Numbered from the stretch's first letter, positions 35,777-45,364 are shown. The stretch: DNA of 64,000 bases from Corallium rubrum (GCA_964035015.1 OZ035997.1:82572769-82636768); one strand, 5' to 3'. The notes: generated by a model from the letters alone, not told the origin. Program-made: numbers and translations.

Positions 35777-37190
35777 CACAGACAACGATTACAACTAGAA
35801 ATAGGTTAACACAACAACCCCTCGCCCTCTTTTACATGAATTTTTGTAAACGTTCCTCTGATATAACCCTCTGAATAGAAAACACTTCGGCGCTCTTTTT
35901 GATTGGGAGACTGGAAATAGCCGTTGGAACAAGTCAAAATATAGTTTTAAACTTTTAATTAAACTATAATATTTGAAATGAAAAAGGTCGTTTAACTATA
36001 ATTTTTAAAAAACAATAAATAACAAACAAAATTTTCAAGACAATATTCAGAAAAAAAACTTGAGATGAAGAAAAATGCAGGTCGCACCACGGTTTGAACT
36101 CGACAATTTGGCGTGCGAACTGACGATGTTACCACCAGGCTACCGAAGCAAGCGTCAAAATATCCGTAAAATATTAGGGTTACATTTTACAGTTCTTTCT
36201 ATCAATGTTTACAAAGAACATTGCTAGTGCATCTAAAATATTTGCATTTTTAAAGGCATTGGACGTCTGCCTAGCTACGGTTATATTCTTTTCATGGCAT
36301 TTCAAATTCATTTAGAATAGCAAAAACAAATTTCGTTTCAAAATCTGAAGTGCTAAAACTGTTTTCGCCTGAAAAAACTGTTTTCACGCAGTCGCATCTG
36401 TAATATTGTAATATCTCAGGTGCACAGTAATTGGCGTTTTGCTGTTGTGGATACCCTGTCACGATTTTCTCTTTATATTTTGCAATTTTTTGTTGTGGCG
36501 AAGTTAATAAATTAAATCAAAAATTAAATTAAATTAAAATTAAATTAAATTAATATTTCAACATACAGCATTTATATGTTTAACCGTTTTCTTAGGCCAA
36601 ATTATAAACAAGCTACCCTAAGTTTACAAGTGATTTTACCATAAGAAAAATATTTAAGAGGAGATATAAAGACGGAAGTTAACAACGGGCAAGCGAAAAC
36701 ATATTAAACGGATCGATAACTTACGTTTAAAATACTTTAAGGACACACGAAATCGAAAAAAAAAATTCTGTATTAGTGACAGGATTTATTAAAAACAGGG
36801 AAACTCGAACAGCATTGCTACTAAATGTTTACCATAAGCTTAACCTTTTCAGTCTTTTTCTTCGTTGGTTTTTCGCTATTACTTTTTCCTCCTTTCGAGT
36901 TTCGGTGTGACGGGTTTTCTTCTAGTAAGGATGTTGTTCTGCTTTATACGTAAACGTTGATTTGTTTCTGTCCTTTTGAACGGGATATACGTATTCAAAA
37001 AAAGCCTTTTCTCATGAAGTCTTTTTGTTAAGAACAAATTATGTTGTTGAAGTTTTTTCTCAGGAATAGATTTTACTGTTCCAAGTGCCCCACAATCCTA
37101 ACCGCGCAAATGAACATACCATGCATAGAAATAAATAAATAAATAAATAAATAAAAATTCAGATCACAGAAATTTGTTCAGATATCACGC
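35772..37190. other. Non-genic stretch with a SINE-like head
   Basis: Starts with a copy of the recurring AACAACCCCTCGCC motif (35,800-35,825, minus). Holds a tRNA-like head at 36,086-36,152 and an AAATT-rich simple stretch near 36,505-36,552. No gene recognised. Confidence 0.5.
36086..36152 (-). repeat. tRNA-derived SINE head
   Basis: The minus strand gives GGTAGCCTGGTGGTAACATC (A box) and GTCGAGTTCAAACCG (B box) in tRNA spacing, with weak stems. Confidence 0.5.
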
Positions 37191-37280
37191 TTGTCCACGC
37201 GTGTAAAATGACTCCACGCATGTCGAGATTAGCACCCTCACCAGGCTCCGGGCCTTCGGGCCTACGCCCGGGCTCGGGGA
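37191..37280 (-). repeat. GC-rich inverted repeat, right copy
   Basis: Inverted partner of 33,873-33,957: TCCACGCGTGTAAAATGACT through GGGCCTTCGGGCC to CCCGGGCTCGGGG. Confidence 0.65.
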
Positions 37281-37689
37281 TGAAACCACAGTTACATCTT
37301 GCAGAAAGTGCTTCACAAAGTTACAGCGAACCAAGAAAAATAGTTGTATTAGCACTGCAAATCCCTGAAAACTTGTCTGAAGAAAAAAATCTTGTTTTAA
37401 GATTTTCTTGTCAGGTCTGCAAAATAACAATCCTGCTGGGTTTTCTTGACAAGACAATTTGTCTTTAAACAAGATTAAACATCTTAAAACAAGAAATCTT
37501 GAAACAAGAAATCTTGAAATAATTTATCTTGACAAGATTTGAAGGTTTTGCAGTGAGGAATGCGGTGTTTTGAATATATCATATGTGCTGTACGCACCAC
37601 CATATTTCAATATTCTTGGAATCTTCATGAAATTTGAAAATATTTTCAAACTAAGAATAGCAGAATTTAGCTACAAAATTATAAACATG

Positions 37690-37752
<63 letters not shown>

Positions 37753-38151
37753 TACTCCACGATTAAGTACCTTGTCCGTGGTGGAGTGGCTTGTGTGTTC
37801 CGTTAATCCGGAGGGCTATACTGGCGGGAGTTTTAACTCCTGGTAAGTCTAACTATGCCAGGCAGGCCAAAGGGTAGGAGCCAGACTAAATCTTAATCAC
37901 TAGAGGAGTAAACCTCAATGACAAAAAATCCCACCATGGGGTGGCAGCATGGAGGATGTGTGACATCAGCGGAGGAACTAAGTTAAGTCAACGGTGATGC
38001 ATACTAGATGCTGAGCGGAAGAACCTCATGTCAACGGTCAGGATCAAAAGATTTCATTAAGTGAAATACTGCAACATGCATTGACGAGTAGCGCCGGATG
38101 CATGTATCAAATGCGCAATCGAAACCCACTGGGCGACCTGGCGGTCGGCAT

Positions 38152-38153
<2 letters not shown>
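37281..38153. other. Non-genic stretch with (TA)n and LINE 5'-UTR-like block
   Basis: Repeated AAGAAATCTTG words at 37,330-37,560, then (TA)n at 37,696-37,751. The block at 37,755-38,150 (GGTGGAGTGGCTTG, GGCGGGAGTTTTAACTCCTG, GCCAGGCAGGCCAAAGGG) looks like the structured 5' region of a non-LTR retrotransposon or long SINE. I cannot name the family. Confidence 0.4.
37696..37751. repeat. (TA)n microsatellite
   Basis: About 28 TA units. Confidence 0.95.

Positions 38154-38208
<55 letters not shown>
38154..38208. repeat. (TA)n microsatellite
   Basis: About 27 TA units abutting a palindromic repeat. Confidence 0.95.
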
Positions 38209-38210
<2 letters not shown>

Positions 38211-38214
38211 GCGG

Positions 38215-38676
38215 ATATACCACTTTGGTGACCCCCAATTTTTTTTCTCATTAAAACTTTTCTTGAAGTATGAGTAATCAATAGGCCGATTTTTAAAATA
38301 TCCAATTTTTTTAAAAATTAACAAACATGATTTTTCGAAAAAAATTATTCGTTCTACAGAATATTTTTAAATCGGCTTATTGATTACTCATACTTCAAGA
38401 AAAGTTTTAATGAAAAAAAAATTGGGGTCACCAAAGTTTTTTCGAATTAATTTATTTGGAAGTGTAATTGGCAGCCATTTTGAAACTTCATTGTTGCAAT
38501 AGCAACTGCCATAGCAACAACTGTTGCTATTTATTTGGTAACAGTTTTTGATTGTCAGAATGTTTAACTATGTATAACATTGGTTTTATTCTATTTCCGA
38601 ATTGTTTATGCACGTGTTTGGGACTCTCAAACTTGTATTTCCAAGCATTTTTCAAGAAACTGTATGGAGCCACCTT
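38215..38676. repeat. Palindromic repeat of the CTTAAGGTGGCTCC family
   Basis: The core palindrome 38,219-38,460 (ATACCACTTTGGTGACCCCC ... GGGGTCACCAAAG) is followed by the tail ending GAAACTGTATGGAGCCACCTTAAG. The left outer arm is missing; a (TA)n array stands in its place. Confidence 0.75.
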
Positions 38677-39735
38677 AAGCCTGGCGCACACGCTACTATT
38701 TTAGTCGACCGATTTTTATCGGCTGGTCAACCAATAAAAATCGGTTTTTACCATACAATTGAGCCATTTACATGTAAAACCTCACACCTTTAGCAACTGG
38801 AGCTAGCCACCATTTTTACGAACATCAAACCAAATAACTTCTGGAGGAATAATGAATAATGATTGAGTGATCAGTGAACGCGATAAAGAAATTTGTGACC
38901 GATTTTAATTAATCGGACAATATCAAACCAGTTTGATATATTGTCCGATAAAAATTAGCCAATAAAAATTGCTTAGTATAATGACATCGCACACGTAACG
39001 CGATTTTAGTCAAAAGCCCAAAACTGAGTTGACCGCCAAAAATCGGCCGACTAAAATCGTGCATTACCTAAAGTTAGAACTAATTATGGAATCCACACAT
39101 TTTAAATTTACTCAAAAATCTGTGAATCAATAAATACACCCTTGTTCTCTATTGCTTTATTTTAAAAAAGATATAAAATGTTCTTTTAGAAAGTCAAATA
39201 TAAATACGCTATATAAGATCAAACTAAAATTACTAAAATTGCAGTCAGGGTGATATATATTCTGCGGAGGGTTTGTTTATGTCAAATTTGATATATCAGA
39301 TCACAGTTGACTATATCTGTAAATATATCTTTTTAGTTTAATAAGCTATTTCTCCTCCTTTGTCATATGTTATACAATCTTGCATAGGTCAACTCGATAG
39401 CCTCGGCTACTTTGACCTCGGTGAACAATTCAATTATTGATGTATTATATTGTCTTCTTCTATATGTATTTGGATTTATGTAAATTGTTTCGTGAATTTA
39501 CCAACAAAAGTAGTTAATGTGGCTCGACAGTTTAAATGACGAGAAATTATCGTTTACCCCCATAAAAAGTTTTGTACAGGCCAGGGTCATGAGCTTCATT
39601 TTGGTTCATTGCATAGCTCTAGTGGTGGTCTTGATTATCGAAAAGTTACATTAAACGTATTAATTTAAGCGCGCTTTCTGCAACTGTGCTTCTTGCATTG
39701 TAGATCACCTTTAAGGTTGACATTTTCATTTTCAG
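38677..39735. other. Non-genic stretch
   Basis: Contains a weak foldback built on GATTTTTATCGG / CCGATAAAAATTAG words near 38,710-39,050. No exon recognised until the acceptor at 39,735. Confidence 0.5.
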
Positions 39736-39825
39736 CTGGGTTATTTCAAGAAACCATGATGAGGCACGTTAAAGTGTCTATGAAGCGATGGAAGAACTTT
39801 TTGGCGGTTTTGAACAGGTCAGCAT
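39736..39825 (+). CDS. Possible host exon interrupted by the Polinton-like insertion
   Basis: Acceptor TTTTCATTTTCAG opens a frame beginning GLFQETMMRHVKVSMKRW. The frame stays open to the insertion point and, counting the duplicated CAGCAT once, continues at 54,351 for 11 more codons to TAA at 54,383-54,385. The short total (about 41 codons) makes coding status uncertain. If real, it is a terminal exon disrupted by the element. I do not recognise the protein. Confidence 0.35.
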
Positions 39826-40060
39826 AGTAGATAACCCCCCCCCCCCCCCCCATATAGCATACAAAGGGATGCCGCCTCATTAATATTCAGCGTGACTCAT
39901 GCATGACTCACGCACCATGACTCACGCATGACTCACGCCTGTGACATGATTGGGCAAGATTGGAATAATTATAGTATACATGAAGCTATATAAGCTCGGA
40001 CATTACGATGTCAGCATTACACCTGGTCTGGTCAGCTAAGTTTGTTGGAGGAATCTACAC
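39826..40060 (+). promoter_or_regulatory. AP-1-cluster promoter, copy 1
   Basis: After a C-run, four exact TGACTCA sites (39,893, 39,904, 39,918, 39,929) are followed by an inverted CCAAT box (ATTGG, 39,949-39,953) and a TATA box (TATATAA, 39,987-39,993). TGACTCA is the consensus for AP-1 and related bZIP dimers. It stands directly upstream of the GRF-zinc-finger gene. Copies 2 and 3 at 40,948 and 54,344 keep the same order and spacing. Confidence 0.8.
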
Positions 40061-40114
40061 TTGTTCGAGACTTTAGAGAGAGATTTTGTTGAAAGCATTA
40101 GAAACCGTCGCACA

Positions 40115-40747
40115 ATGGAATGTTTACACGGTGAACCTGCATCTTCGACAATTACAGAGAAGGGTACGTTTTGGTTCTGTGGACAGAAACCTAGTTGCGA
40201 GTTCTTTTGCCCAGAAGAAGATTGCTATATGTTTGGAAAAGCCGTAGCCTCCTTCCATGAAAGTGGATGTATACATCCAAGGTGCTATGGCCATGGACGA
40301 CTAGCGCAGATGCGAATGGTTAAAGATAAAATGAAGCAGAGTTATGGACGACCATACTTTGTCTGCTCCGAACGTGGAAATCCCTGTTCGTTTTGGCAAT
40401 GGGCTGATGTCTTCGAGGGTATCAAACCAATGTGTCGACATGGTCTGATTTGTCGTACTAGCAAAGTCAAGAAAGAAGGTGATAACCAAGGTCGTCTGTT
40501 TTACTCGTGTCCCAACGAGAGAGAAAACTGCTGTGACTTTTTCGAATGGAAACCGAAAGAAGACCCCCTTGAACCATTCTCCACTGTTCTGTTTAGTATG
40601 CCGCCATCTTACAGATATACAGTCAAAAAGACTGGAGAGACATTCACGAGCCATGAGACTGATCATAAGAAAGCCTACGAAAAGTACCTTTTTCAAAAGT
40701 CGGTAGATGACTTGACTATAGACTTGGAAAAACTGAACATTTACTGA
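40115..40747 (+). CDS. Triple GRF-type zinc-finger protein
   Basis: The ATG at 40,115 (MECLHGEPASSTITEKG) gives 210 residues; an in-frame TTG at 40,061 is not needed. Three GRF-like fingers are visible. Finger 1 is CLHGEPAS...FWFCGQKPSCEFFCP (about 3-34). Finger 2 is CYGHGRLAQ...YFVCSERGNPCSFWQW (about 57-98). Finger 3 is CRHGLICR...LFYSCPNERENCCDFFEW (about 108-148). GRF fingers bind single-stranded nucleic acid in NEIL3, TOP3A and APE2; here the role is unknown. The last 45 residues (VLFSMPPSYRYTVKKTGETF ... AYEKYLFQKS) are shared with the HPSQ proteins at 43,010 and 46,599. TATA and AP-1 sites lie 120-220 bp upstream, and AATAAATA follows at about 40,782. Confidence 0.8.
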   Translation: MECLHGEPASSTITEKGTFWFCGQKPSCEFFCPEEDCYMFGKAVASFHESGCIHPRCYGHGRLAQMRMVKDKMKQSYGRPYFVCSERGNPCSFWQWADVFEGIKPMCRHGLICRTSKVKKEGDNQGRLFYSCPNERENCCDFFEWKPKEDPLEPFSTVLFSMPPSYRYTVKKTGETFTSHETDHKKAYEKYLFQKSVDDLTIDLEKLNIY

Positions 40748-40880
40748 ACATGTATAATTTTGTATTCTAATTATCTATCTAATAAATATATGTTTACACC
40801 TGACTTTTTTGTGATTCATTCCTCTCCAACTTTGGTCGTGTGAACACGAATTGTTATATATAGACCAATACGCATACGCT

Positions 40881-40949
40881 ATGGATACAATTTTTGATGA
40901 GTTGAAACAACATAACGTTGATATTGATAAAGATACGTTATCATTTTAG
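40881..40949 (+). pseudogene. 22-codon gene start cut off at an internal element junction
   Basis: ATG at 40,881 opens MDTIFDELKQHNVDIDKDTL and then hits TAG, whose AG belongs to the internal AGTAGATGACC terminus at 40,948. TATATATAG lies about 25 bp upstream of the ATG. It looks like the 5' end of a gene truncated by rearrangement of element ends. Confidence 0.5.
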
Positions 40950-41160
40950 TAGATGACCCCCCCCCCCCCCCATCCAGGGACCAAAGGGATGCCGCCTCAT
41001 TAAATATTCAGCGTGACTCACGCATGACTCACGCATGACTCACGCACCATGACTCACGCATGACTCACGCCTGTGACATGTTTGGGCAAGATTGGAATAA
41101 TTATAGTATACATGAAGCTATATAAACTCAGACATTACGATGTTACAGTTAGGATTACAC
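40948..41160 (+). promoter_or_regulatory. AP-1-cluster promoter, copy 2
   Basis: Starts with the element terminus AGTAGATGACC inside the element. It has five exact TGACTCA sites (41,014, 41,025, 41,036, 41,050, 41,061) and TATATAA at 41,119-41,125. The CCAAT box of copies 1 and 3 is changed (TTTGGG for ATTGGG). Drives the nuclease-like gene starting at 41,172. Confidence 0.8.
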
Positions 41161-41171
41161 TGTACTTCAAA

Positions 41172-41677
41172 ATGAATAAAATAGTTGCGATTATAGATAT
41201 GGATGGATTCAACATTGAAAGAAATTTTTATTGTAAGGAACTCGGAGTTCTTAAAATCGGTGAAACCGAAGGGCTATCTTTCTTCTTCGACATTGGTGTT
41301 TGGTGGTATGATTTAAGCGACCAAGATGAAAAGAATTGTCTCTATGTGAAAAAACATATTCACAAACTTCCCTGGGTGTACCACCCTGTTCTCAAGCTAT
41401 TCCATTAAGTCAGCTTGAAAATATCGTAATGAAACTATACCGGAAAGTCCGTATCAACAAGTACTCAACAGTAGCCTACAAAGGGGGGCATTACGAACGA
41501 GACTTGCTATCAAGGCTGAAAATCCCGTCTGTTAACCTAGAGAGTTTCGGCTGCCCCAAAGCCAAAAATTTATTCGATGCCTTGGTGCATGAGGAGGTGA
41601 ATGCGTATCATCACTGCGCTAAAGTTGAGGTGGAAGCTTTTGGGCGCTGGTTATCTGACACAAAAACAACTCGCTGA
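41172..41677 (+). pseudogene. Nuclease-like protein, left copy (frameshifted)
   Basis: The N-terminal part (ATG 41,172) has an acidic motif IVAIIDMDGFNIE followed by FYCKELGVLKIG and LSFFFDIGVWWYDLSDQD. A 1-bp loss near 41,370 relative to the right copy shifts the frame. The second half continues in another frame to 41,677 with YKGGHYERDLLSRLKIPS, LESFGCPKAKNL and HHCAKVEVEAFGRWL. Acidic D/E/D positions plus a terminal HxxC-type block suggest an RNase H-fold nuclease, such as a DEDD exonuclease; that is inference. Similar proteins are familiar to me from cnidarian genomes without assigned function. Confidence 0.6.
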
Positions 41678-43009
41678 GTCCATATCATTTTTCAAAAACG
41701 GTTCTTTTAAGAACCACCAAATCAGTAAAGAGTACAATGAAATACTCGTTATGTTGTCTTCCCCGTATAATAAATCTCATGAGGGGTTAATTGGGGCGAT
41801 GACATTAAAGTATCCGGCTAATAGCAATAAAAAGCATTACACCTAAATATTCAAACAGAGTAAGTCATCCTAGAATTATTGCTAACTAAACCCTTCTTTA
41901 TAAGTGAGGAAATTGTAGGATGAAAAATCGTAAAAAGAACGATTTTAAGTGTCGATATATAAAGGCAAAACAGTTTATTACTTTGAAAGCGTTGCTACGT
42001 TTTCTGTTACTAAGTGTGATATTTGCATATTTATCCTCAGTGCACGTGCAGGAGACAAAAGAAAAAACTCATTAGGGGTCATTAAGAGGATTAAGCACTT
42101 AGGCAAGTCTAGGCGATGTCATTAGCAGTGTTACCATAGCGTCCTTCATTCGTCTCAGGCTCCTTTGGGACCCTCTACCATTACTCAGACCCCCGTGTAA
42201 TACGTCATAACCGATAGCTCTCCGATTAATTCCCGAAGTTCCAAATGTTTGACAAACGGTGTCTTTCATGTGTGGGGTCTCTGGAGTATACACCTCCTAT
42301 TTTAAGTCTTTAGGCATTCTTTCAATGACTTGGTGGCTCTTAAAAGCTTGTAATTTTTAAAATGTGATTTGTTTAAAGAAACATGTTTTTATAATAAGAC
42401 TAAATAACGAAATAAAGTTTCAAAAATATATAATTTCATATTTACCATCACACAAAGCTCCTAATATTTACAAACAACGCAAAAGTTAAATCCATAAGTA
42501 TCGGAATTATTTACAATCACTCGCTATCTATTACGGTTGTATATCCAATATATGTTAAATATCTCACAGTGTACATAAAAAATCCATTACCTGTCAGTAG
42601 GACAAAGTGAATAAATCAAAAATTGATTACTAATACTTAGATTGAGGAGATGTCTTTGGGAGTCCAAAACCGTTGTGTGAACACGGAACGGTTTGCCGTA
42701 CTCGTAAGTCAAACGAGAAGTCGCGCGAGTATGAGGAATCGAATTGAGAAACTGTAAGAACGTAAGATACAGACGAAATATTATTTGTCTATGGAATGGT
42801 TGAGTGCAATGTTGCCATATTTGTCCAAGTCCATGTACACTAATGATGTTAATGACTCATTAGCAATTTAAACAAAAGAACGAGTCTGGGCGAGTCTGAG
42901 CGACGTCAGAGCTTAGACAAAGAAATCCTAATTAATATGCTTATTCACGGCGTCGGTTTTCTCGGCGTATCATTTGCTTACTATTTGCTGTTGGAGTAAG
43001 ACCGCAGAA
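41678..43009. other. Left-arm interval with a small basic ORF
   Basis: Apart from the 42,099-42,317 minus-strand ORF, this holds an open frame at 41,601-41,846 (AGYLTQKQLAESISFFKNGS) overlapping the nuclease-like gene, also present in the right arm. The rest is AT-rich, with repeated GAGTCTGGGCGAGTCTGAGCG words just upstream of the HPSQ gene. Confidence 0.5.
42099..42317 (-). pseudogene. Small basic ORF with in-frame TAG, left copy
   Basis: From the ATG at 42,317 the frame hits TAG at codon 7, then stays open for 64 codons to 42,099. The later part contains FGTSGINRRAIGYDVLHGG and a basic RGSQRSLRRMK run. An internal ATG gives 57 residues. The right arm (47,292-47,510) carries the same TAG. 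Function not recognised; small size and basic charge would suit a nucleic-acid-binding or virion-core peptide, but that is speculation. Confidence 0.35.
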
Positions 43010-43492
43010 ATGGAGGGTTTATATGAAAAATTGTTTTCAATGTTCGAAGCTATTTACAATGAAACTTTGTGGGAAGAATATTCGAAGCTTTGTCGTGAAA
43101 AGTGCAATGGTTGTAGGACTAACCATCCTAGTCAGAAACAACATAGTTGCCTAACAGATGATGAGCAACGGAGATGGTGCTACGAAGAGACCAGGACAAA
43201 CGTCGACGAACGAATCTGGATAGAGTTCAACGAAGCGGGAGAGGCGTTGAAATTACAAAATCAAAGAGACTCTCAAAAAACTTCAGAGACAACTGTCGAG
43301 CCGAAGGAAATTGACGACTCGCCAAATATTCTTTCTATATCTGTTCTGTTTAGCTGTCCATTAAAGTATCTGTACGAAGTGAAAGACACTGGTGTAAAAT
43401 TTACGAGTATGATAAAGAATCCTCGGGAGGCTTACGAGGAGTACCTTCTTGAAAAGTCTAGAAACTTAACGACGAAAAGCAATCTGAACTAA
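43010..43492 (+). CDS. HPSQ-motif protein, left copy
   Basis: 160 residues from the ATG at 43,010 (MEGLYEKLFSMFEAIYNETL). A Cys/His cluster CREKCNGCRTNHPSQKQHSC near residues 28-47 could bind zinc. The C-terminus (SVLFSCPLKYLYEVKDTGVK ... AYEEYLLEKS) is homologous to the end of the GRF protein at 40,115. Nearly identical to the inverted copy at 46,117-46,599 (one residue difference, Q/R). Likely a DNA-binding accessory protein of the element (inference). Confidence 0.7.
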   Translation: MEGLYEKLFSMFEAIYNETLWEEYSKLCREKCNGCRTNHPSQKQHSCLTDDEQRRWCYEETRTNVDERIWIEFNEAGEALKLQNQRDSQKTSETTVEPKEIDDSPNILSISVLFSCPLKYLYEVKDTGVKFTSMIKNPREAYEEYLLEKSRNLTTKSNLN

Positions 43493-43732
43493 TGCTATAT
43501 GTGTTGTGAGAACATTATCGAGTTAATCCAAAGTTAAATTATGTTTTAAGTTTAAAAAAAAAAAAAAAATTACTTGGACTATATAGTGTGTAAGAAAGAT
43601 GTGTAATTTTATACGTGTGTAATTTTATCTGAAGAAAAATTCATAAAGACATACGAGCAATATTATAATAGTTCTTTGTAGTTTATTTTCATATTTATAA
43701 CAAATTACGGTGTGCATATTGACAGTTAATTA

Positions 43733-43952
43733 TGAGTAACTCACGAGTTACTCATGAGTAAATGAGCAACTCGCGAGTTGCTCATTTACTCATGAGTAAC
43801 TCACGAGTTGCTCATTTACTCATGAGTAACTCATGAGTTACTCATTTACTCATGAGTAACTCGTGAGTTACTTATTTACTCATGAGTAACTCGTGAGTTA
43901 CTCATTTAATCATGAGTAACTCGTGAGTTACTCATTTACTCACGGGTTAATC
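43733..43952. repeat. Tandem palindromic array upstream of the ATPase gene
   Basis: Six to seven units of about 32-36 bp, each made of CATGAGTAACTCGTGAGTTACTCATTTACT variants limited to internal palindromes such as GAGTAACTCATGAGTTACTC. The array begins exactly where the inverted arms end and stops about 150 bp before the ATPase ATG. A protein-binding enhancer or replication-type iteron array is plausible. Confidence 0.8.
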
Positions 43953-44106
43953 CTTTAGAGGCGGCGTCTAAGTAACGTCCAAGTGACGTTCAGCTGCGCA
44001 TTGGTTCGTTTTGATATCCCACATGCATTAGAGAAGAAACTCAAGGATATAATCGTACTTTTCTCCCGGACATTTTCACAAGTAATTTGAGAGTTGTTGT
44101 GTGAAC

Positions 44107-44919
44107 ATGCCTAGCGCTTGTAATATTTGCGGAAAGAGCTTTTCAAGACAATTTAATTTACAACGCCACATAAAGGTCCTGCATGGGGGAGATCGGCCAA
44201 TACAAACGATGTCTACTGATTCTACATTTAAGCATTCGCCATTTGATGGAACCGCATCGAATTACCAAGACAACAAAAAGACATACTCCATACAATTAAC
44301 ACATCCCTTTGGGCTCTTGGTCTCTGGGGGGACCAAGACTGGGAAGACAACCTTTGTCAAGGAATTGTTAGCCAACGCCCAAATCATGATCGACCCTGTC
44401 CCAGAAAATATAATTTATTTTTATTCTGAGTACCAAGACACGTTTGCTAAAATGGAACTTCTTATTCCTGGGATTCAGTTTGTGCAAGGTTTATCCGAAT
44501 CTATATTGGATAGTATTAATCCCCAAATAAGAAATCTATTTATCATTGATGATATGATGGGAGAAAAAGATACGATTATTGCCAAACTGTTCACTAAGAA
44601 ATCGCACCATGGTAATCTCAGCGTGATTTATATTGTGCAAAACTTATTTCATCAAAGCAAAAACCATCGTACGATCTCTCTCAACGCTAGTTACTTTGTC
44701 CTAACAAAAAATGTTCGTGATGCAAGTCAAGTGACTCATCTTGCTAAACAGTTGTATCCAGACAACACAAAGTTTTTCCAGCAAGCCTACCAGATGGCAA
44801 CCAAAGAGCCGTATTCTTACCTGTTTGTCGATCTCACGCCGACATGTCCCGATGAAATCCGAGTAAGATCCGGAATATTTCCGACTGATACACATTATGT
44901 ATATCAACCCAGGGTATAA
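44107..44919 (+). CDS. Packaging-type P-loop ATPase with N-terminal C2H2 finger
   Basis: The ATG at 44,107 gives 270 residues. Residues 4-28 form a C2H2 finger (CNICGKSFSRQFNLQRHIKVLH). A P-loop ATPase follows: Walker A GGTKTGKTT near residues 76-84, Walker B LFIIDDMMG near 140-148, and the VIYIVQNLFHQSK block near 174. This is the FtsK/HerA or A32-like arrangement seen in Polintons, adintoviruses and NCLDV DNA-packaging ATPases. In those it pumps DNA into capsids; here no capsid gene is visible. The ORF is uninterrupted. It is the only gene of the element that sits fully in the single-copy centre with an intact family match. Confidence 0.85.
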   Translation: MPSACNICGKSFSRQFNLQRHIKVLHGGDRPIQTMSTDSTFKHSPFDGTASNYQDNKKTYSIQLTHPFGLLVSGGTKTGKTTFVKELLANAQIMIDPVPENIIYFYSEYQDTFAKMELLIPGIQFVQGLSESILDSINPQIRNLFIIDDMMGEKDTIIAKLFTKKSHHGNLSVIYIVQNLFHQSKNHRTISLNASYFVLTKNVRDASQVTHLAKQLYPDNTKFFQQAYQMATKEPYSYLFVDLTPTCPDEIRVRSGIFPTDTHYVYQPRV

Positions 44920-45225
44920 AAATAAGTGCTCAATACCTGAGAAAAGCGACATTGAGACATACTGATAATGGTTTATTAAAGGATATATAGGACGGTGTAT
45001 TTTGAATATATGTTTAGATTTCATCAAACGAAAGAAACCAGTATTACAAAAAAACAACAAACAACTAGTGTACTGCTACAATCAATCTAAACGCCATAGT
45101 ACTGGAATGAAACCAATTATAAGAATTAAAGTTACTGTTGAATCGTTGAAACATTATCTTCTGTACTATGCTGAAGTTCAATAAAGTATTTACAAATAAT
45201 GTATATGTCTTTCTGATATTCCTTT

Positions 45226-45364
45226 GGTACAGGGGTGATGGGGATATCTTTGGGGGCACCCCAGGAGGTATTGGTAGTATCTTTGGGGGTGCCCCGAGGG
45301 TGATGGGGGGAGGGGGTATCTTTGAACGGGCCAAAAGGCCTAAACGGGCCAGAAAAGGCCAATA
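45226..45364 (+). CDS. Gly-rich IFGG-repeat ORF with basic tail (fragment)
   Basis: The frame reads GDGDIFGGTPGGIGSIFGGA, then a glycine run, then RAKRPKRARKGQ and TAG at 45,362-45,364. Upstream codons (from 45,168) look non-coding, and TTTGGTACAG at 45,225 could be an acceptor. The repeated IFGG matches the adenain-type cleavage consensus (M/I/L)xGG, and a small Gly-rich basic protein would fit a Polinton/adintovirus core protein. Both points are inference. The other strand also gives a low-complexity frame, so coding is uncertain. Confidence 0.35.

Larger units (their letters stand above)
40948..43732 (+). repeat. Left 2.8-kb inverted arm of the Polinton-like element
   Basis: Matches the reverse complement of 45,878-47,659 plus 53,233-54,344 at very high identity. 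Differences seen by eye are an extra AP-1 unit, a 1-bp deletion near 41,370, a 2-bp indel near 41,408 and the absence of a roughly 130-bp segment present at about 53,606-53,735. The arms diverge abruptly after GACAGTTAATTAT. Confidence 0.85.

Noticed and set aside
43733..43952. CRISPR-like array of spaced palindromes
   Set aside because: The spacing sequence is itself part of the repeat and nearly constant; the context is a eukaryotic Polinton-like element. Treated as a tandem palindromic array.
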